From the NCBI GenBank assembly GCA_009937555.1, contig JAACFD010000100.1:1-7165 (forward strand): 7,165 nucleotides of DNA, given 5' to 3'. The translations under genes were made by a program, and so were the position numbers. The DNA comes from Chlamydiales bacterium (GTDB lineage: Bacteria; Chlamydiota; Chlamydiia; Chlamydiales; JAACFD01). Positions 6,792-7,165 of the stretch are shown here, in pieces (within the stretch, counting starts at the first letter, position 1; each line of letters begins with the position of its first letter). The notes below the pieces were generated by a model. It did not search any database. It was not told the DNA's origin and was given only the letters and a program-made list of their open reading frames with translations.

Positions 6792-7165
6792 ATGGCTACA
6801 CAAACAGGTTATTCCCATTTAAAAACCTCAAGGCAATTTGCTGAATATTTACAGGAGCAAAATGCTAAGAGAGTAACAAAACTTTCACGAACTGTCAGTC
6901 AAACAGAAATGGATGTTACAAAGGTCGTCAGTTCAATATCCAAGCTGTGGGAACAGCATCGCTATAAAGATTTAGATAGTGCTGCACAAATTGCATCACG
7001 TATTTTTAGCTTAAGTTTTCTTAATCAGGAAAAGCTAGAACGCCTAGACGCTTTTGTCAAAATTGTTGAAAAGAACTTAGAAAGAAGAAATTTTGAATCA
7101 AACAAAGAAGAGGTTCCTGAAGAACTTTCTCTAGAAGAGCAGCAGTTAGCTTTTGATAATATCTC
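6792..7165 (+). CDS. Hypothetical charged helical protein, N-terminal part (runs off right edge)
   Basis: The frame is open from ATG 6792 to the window end: 124 complete codons with no stop. The start is secured by the strong Shine-Dalgarno sequence at 6780-6788. The protein begins MATQTGYSHLKTSRQFAEYL. It has no signal peptide or membrane segment, so it is probably cytoplasmic. It is polar and predicted mostly helical, with amphipathic stretches at about 14-30, 36-56 and 59-100 and an acidic patch at about 106-117 (EEVPEELSLEEQ). No catalytic motif, zinc ligand set or DNA-binding motif is seen, and I do not recognise the family. Codon use is like that of its neighbours. It follows the Fur-family gene by 211 bp and appears to have its own structured leader, so it is probably a separate transcription unit. 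Confidence 0.75.
   Translation, partial: MATQTGYSHLKTSRQFAEYLQEQNAKRVTKLSRTVSQTEMDVTKVVSSISKLWEQHRYKDLDSAAQIASRIFSLSFLNQEKLERLDAFVKIVEKNLERRNFESNKEEVPEELSLEEQQLAFDNI

Noticed and set aside
6706..6822. Small 38-codon open frame (leader peptide?) overlapping the start of the last gene
   Set aside because: It has no convincing ribosome site, its ATG sits inside the hairpin stem, and its sequence shows no attenuation-type codon run.

Overview
This window comes from an AT-rich Gram-negative bacterium. A complete three-part envelope-spanning efflux pump with a lipoprotein outer-membrane factor requires two membranes. Codon use is uniformly A/T-ending in every gene, so nothing here looks recently transferred. 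The phylum cannot be fixed from the sequence alone.

Layout: (i) 1-125, the 5' end of a minus-strand gene of unknown function that leaves the window at the left edge. (ii) 126-330, a divergent intergenic region with a plausible sigma70-type promoter for the rightward genes and a small 10-bp tandem repeat. (iii) 331-6120, a tight operon of outer-membrane factor, then periplasmic adaptor, then RND inner-membrane permease. The genes are separated by 5 bp and then overlap, which suggests translational coupling. (iv) 6121-6208, a short gap without a convincing terminator. (v) 6209-6580, a short Fur-family metalloregulator. (vi) 6581-6791, a 211-bp gap that looks like a structured mRNA leader: a TTGACA -35-like element, a long-range stem, a 9-bp hairpin with a GGA-containing purine loop, and a near-perfect Shine-Dalgarno sequence. 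(vii) 6792-7165, the 5' part of an unrecognised, charged, helical cytoplasmic-type protein that runs off the right edge.

How the genes work together: the permease uses the proton gradient to move substrates from the inner membrane or periplasm, the adaptor bridges the periplasm, and the lipoprotein channel opens through the outer membrane. The operon encodes all three parts, so it need not borrow a housekeeping TolC. The Fur-family gene lies 88 bp downstream on the same strand. It could be read through from the pump operon or use its own weak promoter, and a regulatory link to the pump is possible but not shown.

I found no mobile element, CRISPR array, tRNA or rRNA. The main points of interest are the Lys-to-Asn change in the permease proton relay, the glycine/histidine/proline-rich replacement of the switch-loop region, the altered sensory metal site of the short Fur protein, and the structured leader before the last gene. 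None of these amounts to a clearly new system.
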